Assembly (NCBI RefSeq): GCF_029835735.1
Contig: NZ_JAOEAL010000001.1
Location: 1,798,001 to 1,862,000 of the forward strand
Reading direction: 5' to 3'
DNA length: 64,000 nucleotides
Origin: Shewanella sp. GD04112
GTDB lineage: Bacteria; Pseudomonadota; Gammaproteobacteria; Enterobacterales; Shewanellaceae
Position 1 is the stretch's first letter. Every line of letters begins with the position of its first letter. The notes under the pieces were generated by a model. That model was not told the origin of the DNA and made no database searches. It worked only from the letters and a program-made list of their open reading frames with translations. The position numbers and the translations under genes were made by a program. Shown here piece by piece: positions 41,411-50,761 of the stretch.

Positions 41411-43564
41411 TTAGGCTTTGCTGGCATCGTTTTGTGACGCTTGAATCGCCGTCAGTGCGATAGTGTAGACGATATCGTCCACTAAGGCGCCGCGGGATAA
41501 GTCGTTCACAGGCTTACGCATGCCTTGCAGCATTGGGCCAATGCTGATGAGGTCGGCACTACGCTGTACAGCTTTGTAAGTGGTGTTACCTGTGTTGAGA
41601 TCTGGGAACACGAATACAGTCGCTTGACCCGCAACAGGGCTGTTAGGCGCCTTAGAGCGAGCCACGTTTGGCATGACGGCCGCATCGTATTGCAGTGGAC
41701 CGTCGATTACTAGATCTGGGCGTTTTTCTTTCGCAATACGGGTCGCTTCACGCACTTTATCCACATCTGAACCAGTACCTGAGTTACCGGTTGAGTAGCT
41801 GATCATCGCCACTCTTGGTTCGATGCCGAAGGCCTTGGCAGATTCCGCCGATTGAATCGCGATATCGGCCAGTTGTTCAGCGTTAGGATCGGGGTTAATT
41901 GCACAGTCACCGTAAACCAGCACTTGGTCTGGCATCAACATAAAGAAGATTGAAGAAACAAGGCTAGAACCCGGTGCGGTTTTGATCAGTTGTAGCGGCG
42001 GACGAATCGTATTGGCCGTAGTGTTTACCGCGCCAGAGACGATACCATCAACTTCGTTTTGCGCCAGCATCATAGTGCCGAGCACCATGTTGTCTTCTAA
42101 TTGTTCTTTGGCAACGACTTCAGTCAAACCTTTGTTGCGACGCAGATCGAGCATTGGTTCAACATAGCGATCGCGAACTTCATCGGGATCGACAATCACA
42201 ACACCTTCACCCAGAACAACGTCTTGCTGTGCTGCAATACGTTGAATTTCATCTTTTTTACCTAACAGCACGCAACGCGCAATACCCCGTTCGGCACAAA
42301 TCGCGGCGGCCTTGATGGTACGTGGCTCATCACCCTCAGGCAGTACCACAGTTTTGTGGGCGGCACGCGCAAGTTCGGTGAGCTTATAACGGAACGCGGG
42401 AGGTGATAAACGATGTTCTCTTGGAGAGTTTTTGGTCACGCTTTCAATCCAGCTCTGATCGATATGGCTGGCAACGTACTCTTGGACTAAATCGATGCGT
42501 ACCGCATCATCCACTGGCACTTCGTGGTCGAAGCGTTGGATATTTAATGACGTCTGCCAAGTGTTAGTATCGATGAGGAATACTGGTAAACCTGTCTCGA
42601 AGGCCTGTTCACACAGTTTCAGAATTTCAGGCTCTGGCTCGTAGCTACCAGTGAGCAGTAGGGCACCAATCTTCACGCCGTTCATGGCAGCAAGGCATGC
42701 TGACACAATCACATCCGAGCGATCGCCAGAGGTCACCAGCAGTGAGTCTGTCTTAATGTGGTTGACCATATTGGGCAAGCTGCGGGCGCAGAAGGTGACT
42801 TTACGCAGACGGCGGGTGTTCATCTCGCCGGCATTGAGAATGCGGGCACGTAAATGCTTCGCCAGATCCGATGCGCGTGGCGCAACCAAATCGAGATTGT
42901 AAGGCACGCTACCTAAGATGCGCAGTGGGCTCTTACCTGGCATTTGGAACATGATGGACGCATCTGAGCGTTGTACGCCTTGATGATCGAATACTTCCGA
43001 TAAGTCTGGGCGCGCGCGACCTTCATCGTCTACTGGTGCGCCAATCTTGTTGATCACGGCACCAATAAGACGTTTGTTGTTTTTGCCGCCCCACGAGTTG
43101 TAGGCAATTTCGAGGCGGTTCATCAGGCCGGTTGGGGTGTCGCTGCCGGGGGTGGCAATGAAAATCACGTCCGCATCCATTGCCTTGGCGATGGCGTAGT
43201 TCACATCGTCGGCAAAGGGATGGTTACGGGTTGGCACTAAGCCTTCAACAATCAGGGTTTCGGTATTGCTGGCGCATTCTGCTGCGCGGGCAATGATTTG
43301 CTCCATTAGCACATCGGTTTGATCGGCGCGGATCAGTGCTTCGGCATGGGCCATGTCGAAGGGCTCTAACGGATTGACCGTGGGCGATTTGCTTAAAATC
43401 GTGGTTGAGCGCTCTGGGCCATTATCATTAGGACGCAGCTGTGAAATGGGTTTAAAGAATTGGACTTTTACCCCGTGTCGCTCTAATGCGCGCACCATAC
43501 CTAGGCTTAAGGAGGTCAGGCCAACTCCTGTGCCTATGGGGATTAACATGATATTTCGAGACAT
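41411..43564 (-). CDS. pta: phosphate acetyltransferase
   Basis: Pta converts acetyl-CoA and phosphate to acetyl phosphate and CoA. At 717 residues it is the long form: an N-terminal P-loop-like/AAA domain (MLIPIGTGVGLTSLSLGMVRAL), a central DRTGG domain (~215-330, LLVTSGDRSDVI) and the C-terminal catalytic PTA_PTB domain (~390-710, VVLPEGDEPRTIKAAA, GDCAINPDPNAEQLADIA, MISYSTGNSGTGSDVDKV cited in part). It works with AckA, encoded just upstream, to make ATP from acetyl-CoA. Confidence 0.97.
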   Translation of the reverse strand: MSRNIMLIPIGTGVGLTSLSLGMVRALERHGVKVQFFKPISQLRPNDNGPERSTTILSKSPTVNPLEPFDMAHAEALIRADQTDVLMEQIIARAAECASNTETLIVEGLVPTRNHPFADDVNYAIAKAMDADVIFIATPGSDTPTGLMNRLEIAYNSWGGKNNKRLIGAVINKIGAPVDDEGRARPDLSEVFDHQGVQRSDASIMFQMPGKSPLRILGSVPYNLDLVAPRASDLAKHLRARILNAGEMNTRRLRKVTFCARSLPNMVNHIKTDSLLVTSGDRSDVIVSACLAAMNGVKIGALLLTGSYEPEPEILKLCEQAFETGLPVFLIDTNTWQTSLNIQRFDHEVPVDDAVRIDLVQEYVASHIDQSWIESVTKNSPREHRLSPPAFRYKLTELARAAHKTVVLPEGDEPRTIKAAAICAERGIARCVLLGKKDEIQRIAAQQDVVLGEGVVIVDPDEVRDRYVEPMLDLRRNKGLTEVVAKEQLEDNMVLGTMMLAQNEVDGIVSGAVNTTANTIRPPLQLIKTAPGSSLVSSIFFMLMPDQVLVYGDCAINPDPNAEQLADIAIQSAESAKAFGIEPRVAMISYSTGNSGTGSDVDKVREATRIAKEKRPDLVIDGPLQYDAAVMPNVARSKAPNSPVAGQATVFVFPDLNTGNTTYKAVQRSADLISIGPMLQGMRKPVNDLSRGALVDDIVYTIALTAIQASQNDASKA

Positions 43565-43649
43565 AAAAACCTCTAAGTTCGATGGTTTTTGGCAGAGTGA
43601 GTCGCCTCTGCTTTGCTTGTGTTTATTTAGCCGTAGGTCGCTAATAATA

Positions 43650-43675
43650 AAGCCGTTTGTCTGAGCAAACGGCTT
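43650..43675 (-). terminator. intercistronic hairpin between ackA and pta
   Basis: AAGCCGTTTG-tctgag-CAAACGGCTT, a 10-bp perfect stem, lies 12 bases after the ackA stop. On the minus strand TATTATTAG follows, a weak T-tract. It could terminate part of the ackA transcripts or stabilise the ackA mRNA. Confidence 0.6.
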
Positions 43676-43686
43676 GAATCATCTTA

Positions 43687-44886
43687 TTATTTTGTAATGA
43701 GTTTAATCGAATCTTCGGCGATAACCCACTCTTCGTTGGTGGGAATGACCATGGCAACAGTACTGTTGTCAGTGGTGATGATGCCTTTTTTACCGAAGCG
43801 GGCCGCTTTGTTACGCTCACCATCCACATGGAAATTGAAGATTTGCAGCATGTTGAGCACTTTCTCGCGGATGATGTCGGAGTTTTCACCGATACCACCG
43901 GTAAAGACCACGGCATCTAAACGACCGAGCGGTACAGTGTAAGACGCGATATATTTCGCCAGACGGTAGCAGAAGATTTCCAGTGCTAAGGTCGCGCCTT
44001 TATGACCATCGGCATAACCTTCTTCGATGCCACGGCAATCGTTGGTCAGTTCAGAAATCCCGAGCAAACCACTTTGCTTGTTCATCAGGTTGTTGACTTC
44101 TTCCAGCGTGTAACCCAGTTGGTGCACTAAGTGGTAGATGATAGATGGGTCGAGATCGCCACAGCGAGTTCCCATGACTAAACCTTCAAGCGGCGTCAGT
44201 CCCATTGAGGTATCAACGCTCTTACCGCCTTTAACCGCCGTCACAGAGGCACCGTTACCTAAGTGCGCGCAGATCACATTGGTTTCTTCTAAAGGTTTGT
44301 TCAACACTTTAGCGGCTTCACGGCTAACAAACAGATGGCTAGTACCGTGCATACCATAGCGGCGAATACCGTGCTCACGGTACAGTTTGTATGGCAGGGC
44401 GTAGATGTACGCGCGCTCAGGCATGCTTTGGTGGAATGCAGTATCGAACACCGCTACTTGTGGCAGTTTAGGGAAAGATGCAATGGCCGCGCGAATACCG
44501 ATAAGGTGCGCAGGGTTATGCAGTGGCGCCAGTGAAGAACATTCTTCAATACCTTTGATCACATGCTCGTCGATGATCACAGAACGAGTGAACTTTTCAC
44601 CGCCGTGTACGATACGGTGACCCACGGCTTGGATCTGCGCGGCTAATTCAGGTTGACCAGCAAGGATTTTATTGACGATAAATTCAACGGCTTCGCGGTG
44701 AGCGGTAAATGCACCTAAAGAGGACTCATGCTTTTCACCGTTGATTTTCCATTTAATGCGCGAGTCTTCTAAGCCAAAACACTCGGCGAGGCCAGAGATC
44801 TGATCGTCACCTGTTTGCGCGTCAATGACGGCAAATTTGAGTGAAGAGCTACCGCAATTGAGTACTAAAACCAGTTTATTAGACAT
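43687..44886 (-). CDS. ackA: acetate kinase
   Basis: AckA transfers phosphate from acetyl phosphate to ADP. The 399-residue protein shows the ASKHA-fold motifs: LVLNCGSSSLKF at the N-terminus, VGHRIVHGGEKF near residue 87, FDTAFHQSMP near residue 147, RRYGMHGTSH near residue 175, HLGNGASVTAV near residue 205 and VFTGGIGENS near residue 325. I chose ATG 44886 (MSNKLVL) as the family start; a start at 44904 adds six residues. Divergent from yfbV, as in E. coli. Confidence 0.97.
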   Translation of the reverse strand: MSNKLVLVLNCGSSSLKFAVIDAQTGDDQISGLAECFGLEDSRIKWKINGEKHESSLGAFTAHREAVEFIVNKILAGQPELAAQIQAVGHRIVHGGEKFTRSVIIDEHVIKGIEECSSLAPLHNPAHLIGIRAAIASFPKLPQVAVFDTAFHQSMPERAYIYALPYKLYREHGIRRYGMHGTSHLFVSREAAKVLNKPLEETNVICAHLGNGASVTAVKGGKSVDTSMGLTPLEGLVMGTRCGDLDPSIIYHLVHQLGYTLEEVNNLMNKQSGLLGISELTNDCRGIEEGYADGHKGATLALEIFCYRLAKYIASYTVPLGRLDAVVFTGGIGENSDIIREKVLNMLQIFNFHVDGERNKAARFGKKGIITTDNSTVAMVIPTNEEWVIAEDSIKLITK

Positions 44887-45027
44887 GTGTAAACCTTTTG
44901 CCATTGTGTTTAAATTAACGATTCAAAATCTTGGGAACGCTTGCGTAATTTGCCATCGCAGTCTTGGGGCGCAGTGCCAGATTGTGCTATGGTAAAAGCA
45001 GTGTTCCTCTGTTGTAGGTGTCTAAAA

Positions 45028-45471
45028 TTGAGTATTAATATTCTCAAAACCTTAGGTGACGGTCGTCGCTATATGAAGACGTGGCCTATGGTTAGACAAC
45101 TCGGTTTGTATTTTCCTGAGTATCGGGTGGTACGCGCCACTCAGCTTGCCATTCTGGTGATGCCAGTGCTGGCGATTTTGGCGAGTGTGAGTCAGATTTA
45201 TACCTACGGTTGGGCGTTTTTACCCCAAGCCCTCACAATCGCGTTGTTCTTTATTAGCCTGCCGTTGCAGGGCTTATTGTGGTTAGGCTGGCGTGCGCGC
45301 CATCCATTACCTTTATCGCTGTTCGACTGGAGTAATCAGTTGAGTGCGAAATTGTCTGCCATGGGCATTCATTGCCAATCCTTGGGCGCTAAGGCGTGTT
45401 ACCTTGATATGGCGCTCATCTTAAAAATAGCCTTTGAGCGCTTAGATGCCAGTTATTGGGAGGAGCTTTAA
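45028..45471 (+). CDS. yfbV: YfbV/DUF412 inner-membrane protein
   Basis: A DUF412 protein of about 147 residues with two membrane segments (~40-60 and ~65-85, LAILVMPVLAILASV and ALTIALFFISLPLQGLLWLG). The family signature KTWPMVRQLGLYFPE and RHPLPLSLFDWSNQL match E. coli YfbV. YfbV limits spread of the Ter macrodomain organisation, so it is linked to chromosome structure. The TTG at 45028 gives the usual length with AGGTG upstream; a longer version from 44941 adds a poorly conserved leader. It is divergent from ackA and converges on pflA with a 15-bp gap. Confidence 0.85.
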   Translation: MSINILKTLGDGRRYMKTWPMVRQLGLYFPEYRVVRATQLAILVMPVLAILASVSQIYTYGWAFLPQALTIALFFISLPLQGLLWLGWRARHPLPLSLFDWSNQLSAKLSAMGIHCQSLGAKACYLDMALILKIAFERLDASYWEEL

Positions 45472-45486
45472 GCCTCCCTTGGCTTC

Positions 45487-46227
45487 TTAATAGACCGCGT
45501 AAATCCCCTGTGAGCTAAACACGGCTTTAATTTTTTCCATGGTGTCGCGACTCGGTGGTGCAACGCCATCGAGCTGATAGGTTTCTCCCATCGCTTCCCA
45601 CTTGTGTTTACCCAGTTCGTGGTAGGGCAGGAGTTCAACTTTTTCAATATTCTTCATGGGCTTGATAAACTCGGCCAGTTGTAAAGCCGAGGCTTCATCG
45701 TCGGTAAATCCACCCACAACCACATAACGTATCCAGGTAGGCTGATTGCGTTTGGCGAGATACTCGGCAAATTGCAGCGTTCTGTGGTTACTGACCTTCG
45801 TCAGTTCAATGTGTTTTTCGTCATTCATTTGCTTGATATCGAGCAAAACTAGATCGGTATTATCGAGTAGCTCATCGATCACTGGCGTGTACTTACGCAC
45901 AAAGCCGTTGGTATCTAAACAGGTATGAATGCCTTCTTTCTTACAGGCTTTAAAGAGTTCGGCGACAAACTCCGCCTGTAATATGGCTTCGCCACCGCTG
46001 GCGGTCACACCGCCGTTGCTGGCATCGAGGAATGGACGGTAGCTAATGATTTGGCTCATTAACTCGTCGACCTGTACTTCTTTGCCACCATCCAGATCCC
46101 AAGTGTCACGGTTATGACAATACTGACAGCGCATTAAACAGCCTTGCATAAAGGTGATAAACCGTATGCCTGGACCATCCACTGTGCCAAAGGATTCCAC
46201 TGAGTGGATCCGACCGGTAACTGCCAT
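45487..46227 (-). CDS. pflA: pyruvate formate-lyase activating enzyme
   Basis: A 246-residue radical-SAM enzyme that generates the glycyl radical on PflB. The CxxxCxxC iron-sulphur motif is Cys30, Cys34, Cys37 in MQGCLMRCQYCHNRD, and the SAM-binding GG region is SGGEAIL near residue 78. It lies 63 bases downstream of pflB; that gap holds a hairpin (46251-46277) that may tune expression. Strictly anaerobic function is known for the family. Confidence 0.96.
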   Translation of the reverse strand: MAVTGRIHSVESFGTVDGPGIRFITFMQGCLMRCQYCHNRDTWDLDGGKEVQVDELMSQIISYRPFLDASNGGVTASGGEAILQAEFVAELFKACKKEGIHTCLDTNGFVRKYTPVIDELLDNTDLVLLDIKQMNDEKHIELTKVSNHRTLQFAEYLAKRNQPTWIRYVVVGGFTDDEASALQLAEFIKPMKNIEKVELLPYHELGKHKWEAMGETYQLDGVAPPSRDTMEKIKAVFSSQGIYAVY

Positions 46228-46250
46228 TGTGACTCCTGTTGAAATAAGTG

Positions 46251-46277
46251 AGGCTGTAGCACATTGTACTACAGCCT
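46251..46277 (-). terminator. hairpin between pflB and pflA
   Basis: AGGCTGTAG...CTACAGCCT with a 9-base loop. No T-run follows on the minus strand, so it is more likely an mRNA-stabilising or attenuating hairpin than a full terminator. Confidence 0.5.
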
Positions 46278-46290
46278 TACCTAATTTAGC

Positions 46291-48573
46291 TTACAGACCT
46301 TTTGTGAAAGTACGTGTGATCACGTCTTGCTGCTGCTCTGGGGTCAAAGAGTTAAAGCGCACTGCGTAACCCGAGACCCGGATGGTCAGTTGTGGATACT
46401 TGTCTGGATTGACGACCGCATCCTCGAGCATTTCACGGTTCATCACGTTAACGTTCAAGTGTTGACCGCCTTCGTGTCCTTCGTTGTGGGCGAAATATCC
46501 GTCCATCAACGCCGCGAGGTTAGTGCGGCGACCGTCTTCATCTTTACCTAAGGCATTAGGCACGATAGAGAAGGTGTAAGAGATACCGTCCTGTGCGTGG
46601 GCGAAAGGCAGTTTCGCTACAGAGGTTAACGAGGCAATCGCGCCTTTCTCATCACGGCCGTGCATTGGGTTTGCACCCGGTGCAAATGGCGCACCTGCGC
46701 GGCGGCCGTCTGGCGTGTTACCAGTTTTCTTACCATAAACCACGTTTGAGGTAATGGTCAGAATTGACTGAGTTGGGATAGCGTTACGGTACATCTTACG
46801 GTCGCGGATCTTCGCCATAAAACGTTCAACTAAGTCACAGGCGATATCGTCGACGCGTGGATCGTTGTTACCAAATTTTGGATAATCACCGCTGATCTCA
46901 AAGTCGACGGCAATGCCGTTTTCATCACGTACAGGTTTAACTTGAGCGTACTTGATAGCAGACAGTGAGTCGGCTGCGATAGAAAGCCCTGCGATACCAC
47001 AAGCCATAGTGCGACGTACATCTCTGTCGTGCAGCGCCATCAGCGCAGCTTCGTAGGAGTACTTGTCGTGCATGTAGTGAATAGCGTTCAGTGCTGTGAC
47101 ATATTGGGTCGCTAACCAATCCATCAGGCCGTCTAAGCGATTCATTACGTCATCGAAGTTCAATACTTCGTCGGTGATGGGGTCGGCTTTTGGCGCGATT
47201 TGGATTTTCAGTTTTTCGTCAACGCCGCCGTTGATCGCATACAACATGGTTTTTGCCAAGTTTGCACGGGCGCCGAAGAACTGCATGTGTTTACCCACAA
47301 CCATTGGGCTCACGCAGCAAGCGATAGCGTAATCGTCAGATTGGAAGTCTGGACGCATTAAGTCATCGTTTTCGTACTGGATAGAGCTGGTGTCGATAGA
47401 CACTTTCGCGCAGTACTTTTTAAAGCCGACAGGCAGTTTGTCAGACCAGAGCACAGTGATGTTTGGCTCAGGGCTTGGGCCCATAGTGTATAAGGTGTTT
47501 AAGAAACGGAAGCTGGATTTGGTTACCAGTGTACGGCCGTCTAAGCCCATACCGCCGATAGATTCAGTAGCCCAAATTGGGTCGCCTGAGAATAACTCAT
47601 CGTATTCAGGAGTACGTAGGAAACGCACCATACGCAGTTTCATCACGAAATGGTCAATCATTTCTTGAGCTTGTTGCTCAGTGATTATGCCGTTTTTCAG
47701 ATCGCGCTCGATATAGATATCGAGGAAAGATGAGGTACGGCCTAAAGACATTGCCGCGCCGTTTTGGCTCTTCACTGCGGCTAAGTAACCGAAGTAAGTC
47801 CATTGGATCGCTTCTTGGGCGTTTGTCGCTGGGCGAGAAATATCGAAGCCGTATTTCGCGGCCATTTTTTTCATTTGACCGAGAGCGCGGTGCTGCTCGG
47901 CAATTTCTTCACGCAGTTGGATAACGTTAGATAAATCTTCACCGGCTTCGAACTGCGCTTGCAGTGAGCTGAATTGAGCAAATTTATCCTTCATTAAGAA
48001 GTCGATACCGTACAGCGCTACGCGGCGATAGTCACCGATAATACGTCCACGACCATAGGCATCGGGTAAACCAGTTAATACGCCGGATTTACGGCATGCC
48101 ATGATTTCTGGGGTGTAGACGTCGAATACGCCTTGGTTATGGGTTTTACGCAATTCTGAATAAATGTATTTAACATCTTCATCTAGTACGCGATCGTAGG
48201 CGGCGCATGAGCTTTCCACCATACGAATACCACCGTTAGGCAACATAGCGCGTTTGAGCGGCGCATCAGTTTGTAAACCAACGATAGTTTCTAAATCTTT
48301 ATTGATATAACCCGCGTCGTGGGAAGTGATGGTTGAAACCATCTTAGTGTCGAAATCAACTGGCGCATGGGTACGGTTTTCTTGCTTGATGCCTTCCATC
48401 ACTTTGTCCCACAACTTGGTTGTGGCTTCGGTGGCACCGGCTAGGAATGACTCGTCACCTTCATAGGGAGCATAGTTTTGTTGAATAAAGTCACGTACAT
48501 TGACTTCAGATTTCCAATCGCCAGGGGTAAAACCTTCCCATGCGTTGGCAAACAGTTCAGTTTTGTCGGTCAT
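46291..48573 (-). CDS. pflB: formate C-acetyltransferase (pyruvate formate-lyase)
   Basis: PflB splits pyruvate plus CoA into acetyl-CoA and formate anaerobically. The 760-residue length is normal. The catalytic Cys pair is in AIACCVSPMVVG near residue 417 and the glycyl-radical motif TIRVSGYAVRF near residue 735. It needs PflA, encoded downstream. A 1-kb upstream region shared with focA carries two perfect PdhR-like operators. Confidence 0.97.
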   Translation of the reverse strand: MTDKTELFANAWEGFTPGDWKSEVNVRDFIQQNYAPYEGDESFLAGATEATTKLWDKVMEGIKQENRTHAPVDFDTKMVSTITSHDAGYINKDLETIVGLQTDAPLKRAMLPNGGIRMVESSCAAYDRVLDEDVKYIYSELRKTHNQGVFDVYTPEIMACRKSGVLTGLPDAYGRGRIIGDYRRVALYGIDFLMKDKFAQFSSLQAQFEAGEDLSNVIQLREEIAEQHRALGQMKKMAAKYGFDISRPATNAQEAIQWTYFGYLAAVKSQNGAAMSLGRTSSFLDIYIERDLKNGIITEQQAQEMIDHFVMKLRMVRFLRTPEYDELFSGDPIWATESIGGMGLDGRTLVTKSSFRFLNTLYTMGPSPEPNITVLWSDKLPVGFKKYCAKVSIDTSSIQYENDDLMRPDFQSDDYAIACCVSPMVVGKHMQFFGARANLAKTMLYAINGGVDEKLKIQIAPKADPITDEVLNFDDVMNRLDGLMDWLATQYVTALNAIHYMHDKYSYEAALMALHDRDVRRTMACGIAGLSIAADSLSAIKYAQVKPVRDENGIAVDFEISGDYPKFGNNDPRVDDIACDLVERFMAKIRDRKMYRNAIPTQSILTITSNVVYGKKTGNTPDGRRAGAPFAPGANPMHGRDEKGAIASLTSVAKLPFAHAQDGISYTFSIVPNALGKDEDGRRTNLAALMDGYFAHNEGHEGGQHLNVNVMNREMLEDAVVNPDKYPQLTIRVSGYAVRFNSLTPEQQQDVITRTFTKGL

Positions 48574-48804
48574 CGTACTAATACCTTTTGGTTGAGATAA
48601 AGGTCATTGGCGCTCATGGGGTAAGCCATGTTGAGTATAGGCCAATTGCTATTTCCTGATTAAAGCTCCCTTCAAGATGACGCCCTATGATGGGAACTGG
48701 AACTTGGGGATGTTTATCGCGCCAAGTGTCTGTCTATTGATACCCGATAAGATGACAAATATACGTTTAACGTGGATTATCGGCTATCGATAACTCTTTT
48801 TATA

Positions 48805-48821
48805 AATTGGTAAGACCAATT
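48805..48821. promoter_or_regulatory. PdhR-like operator, pflB side
   Basis: AATTGGTAAGACCAATT is a perfect 17-bp palindrome with a 3-bp centre. It matches the known PdhR consensus (ATTGGTnnnACCAAT), a pyruvate-sensing GntR-family repressor, and lies 232 bases before the pflB start. A related GntR regulator such as LldR could read the same motif. Confidence 0.7.
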
Positions 48822-49348
48822 ATCCATGGGCATATTAACATAGCTCTTACTGTCTCGCATCTTAAACGGGCGAGTTTGTCCTCTGTTAATCTTAAATTTG
48901 CTAGCGAGGTAGCATTTTTTTAGCACAATAAGGATTAAAGCACGCTTTTGTTGGCCCATTACGGGCTGAAGCTATCGCTTATTTAACAGACTGTCGCGCT
49001 TTTAACCGGCGAAAGCTATCACCGTATCGATTGATTTTTAATGGTTACGATTTAATCTCCAATTGGCAGGTAAAGCTGCGATGAAAAAGGCCTGATTATA
49101 CGGAATGCTTGGCGGTGCTAAAGCATTTAAAGTTATGGAGGTTGATGCGGAATATTGTTGTGTCGGGCTTCGAATACTGTGATTTCTTGTTGAGCTGCTA
49201 TTTAAAAGATTGCAGCACTTAGTCAACAAGCTGCCATCTCAGTGAAGGATACTTATGCTTCACTCACTCTGTATAAGGTTAAATCTGCTTAATCTAGTCA
49301 GTGAATAATGCTCAGGTGGGCGATGATAAATTGGTAAAATGCAAACAA

Positions 49349-49365
49349 AATTGGTATGACCAATT
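49349..49365. promoter_or_regulatory. PdhR-like operator, focA side
   Basis: AATTGGTATGACCAATT, a perfect copy of the operator near pflB differing only in the central base triplet, 237 bases before focA. A half-site AAATTGGTAAAAT lies just upstream at 49328-49340. Confidence 0.7.
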
Positions 49366-49406
49366 AACCTATTGTGTTTACCTCTTCAAAAATTTTACAT
49401 TTTACC

Positions 49407-49422
49407 TGTGAATAACATCACG
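49407..49422. promoter_or_regulatory. CRP-like site upstream of focA
   Basis: TGTGA-ataaca-TCACG matches the CRP consensus TGTGA-N6-TCACA with one mismatch, 180 bases before focA. CRP governs anaerobic metabolism in Shewanella, so control is plausible; it remains a motif match. Confidence 0.5.
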
Positions 49423-49601
49423 CTTTGGCAAACTCTGCTTCACGGCGAACACGATTTGTATGTTACAAAGCGTGACTTTAGTGAGTCATCATTTAAGCAA
49501 GTCTTAATGTAAATTTTGATTGGTTTGATCTGCGCCTCGGCGCTGTAGGAGAGACCTATGTTGCAAGTTCGCGTTTGTTTATCGGGTTTGGGAGTAAGGT
49601 T

Positions 49602-50576
49602 ATGAAAGACTCACATGCTAACGCTCCACAGACATCATCAAATGGCTATGAGCCTGTGCAGGTTTCTTCGCATTTTAGTTGTTATCACCAAGCCGAAATC
49701 TACGGCAAAAGCAAAGTGGTTAAGGCGCCTTGGCAATCCTTTGGTTTAGCGGTATTTGCGGGTGCCTTTATTGCTTTAGCCTTTGTGTTTTACCTGACCG
49801 TCACCACGGGCGCGGGCGATAGTGCATGGGGCTTAGTACGTCTTGTGGGCGGTATCGCCTTTAGCTTAGGGTTAATTTTGGTCGTGATTTGCGGCGGCGA
49901 GTTGTTCACTAGTTCAGTCTTAAGCAGTGTGGCTTGGGCGCAAAAACAAGTGACTACCAGTGAGTTACTCAAATGCTGGACGCGAGTTTACCTAGGCAAC
50001 TTTGTCGGCGCCATGTTGATGGTCGGCTTGATTATGGCGGCGGGCTTATATGAGCTTGATGGCGGAAATTGGGGACTAAATGCTTTAAAGGTTTCACAAC
50101 ATAAGCTGCACCATACATGGATTCAAGCATTTAGCTTAGGTATTTTATGTAATATGCTGGTATGTCTTGGTATTTGGATGACCTTCGCCAGCCGAGAATC
50201 GCTAACCAAAGCCATTTTATTGATCCTACCTGTAGCCATGTTTGTTAGTAGCGGTTTTGAGCACAGCATTGCAAACCTGTTTATGGTGCCGTTTGGGATA
50301 ACAATTCAAGCTGTGGCAAGTCCGGAGTTTTTTGCTTCCTTAGGTATTACCCAAGAACAATTTGCTGATTTAACGGTAACAAATTTTGTATTCAATAACT
50401 TAATTCCTGTGACCTTAGGCAACATCGTCGGCGGCGGTGTGATCGTCGGTCTCGGTTATTGGTGGATTGAGCAGGGCCAAATTGCCTTACCCGATCCGCA
50501 AAAATCCCATCAACCACACTTTTTTGCGTCGCCCTTGCATACCGAAAAGGCGAAAAATAGCCAAGAGAGTAAGTAA
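49602..50576 (+). CDS. focA: formate/nitrite transporter FocA
   Basis: A 324-residue FNT-family channel with six membrane segments. The family signatures KAPWQSFGLAVFAGAFIALAF near the N-terminus, GGELFTSSV near residue 105, NFVGAMLM, LGILCNMLVCLGIW near residue 180 and NLIPVTLGNIVGGGV near residue 265 are seen. It exports formate made by PflB. The ATG at 49602 follows GGGAGTAAGG; an upstream frame start lacks a ribosome site. It is separated from pflB by 1 kb, whereas in E. coli focA and pflB are cotranscribed. Confidence 0.93.
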   Translation: MKDSHANAPQTSSNGYEPVQVSSHFSCYHQAEIYGKSKVVKAPWQSFGLAVFAGAFIALAFVFYLTVTTGAGDSAWGLVRLVGGIAFSLGLILVVICGGELFTSSVLSSVAWAQKQVTTSELLKCWTRVYLGNFVGAMLMVGLIMAAGLYELDGGNWGLNALKVSQHKLHHTWIQAFSLGILCNMLVCLGIWMTFASRESLTKAILLILPVAMFVSSGFEHSIANLFMVPFGITIQAVASPEFFASLGITQEQFADLTVTNFVFNNLIPVTLGNIVGGGVIVGLGYWWIEQGQIALPDPQKSHQPHFFASPLHTEKAKNSQESK

Positions 50577-50656
50577 GAGAGTTTGTAACTAAGCGAGTCA
50601 GTCGCTTAGGTTTGTGGTAAGTGTTCCTTGAGTGACTGTTTACCTTAGGCTTATAG

Positions 50657-50686
50657 AAATGCCCAGTTTTACTGGGCATTTTTTTG
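50657..50686 (+). terminator. intrinsic terminator after focA
   Basis: AAATGCCCAGT-ttt-ACTGGGCATTT followed by T-rich sequence, 80 bases past the focA stop. Confidence 0.9.
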
Positions 50687-50745
50687 TTTTTTCACCGCAA
50701 AGGCTTTTTTATGCAGATTACTTGTTTGTGATAGATGTGACCATT

Positions 50746-50761
50746 TTGCATATTCATGCAA
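50746..50761. promoter_or_regulatory. 16-bp inverted repeat upstream of the YfcC-type gene
   Basis: TTGCAT-attc-ATGCAA, perfect 6-bp arms, 83 bases before the YfcC-type start. It weakly resembles an ARG box. Regulator unknown. Confidence 0.35.

Larger units (their letters stand above)
48574..49601. other. 1-kb divergent regulatory region between pflB and focA
   Basis: No credible ORF; short frames at 48777-48959 and 49038-49229 lack ribosome sites and family signals. It contains two perfect PdhR-like palindromes, a CRP-like site and a 7-bp inverted repeat AGTGAAG/CTTCACT (49241-49264). I did not find a good FNR site (TTGATNNNNATCAA); TTGATACCCGATAAG-like sequence near 48738 is a poor match. 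Confidence 0.65.

Noticed and set aside
48735..48752. FNR-like TTGAT...ATAAG near pflB
   Set aside because: The second half-site does not match ATCAA at the required spacing.
48777..49229. Two short minus-strand ORFs between pflB and focA
   Set aside because: No ribosome sites and overlap with operator-like sequences; the region looks regulatory.
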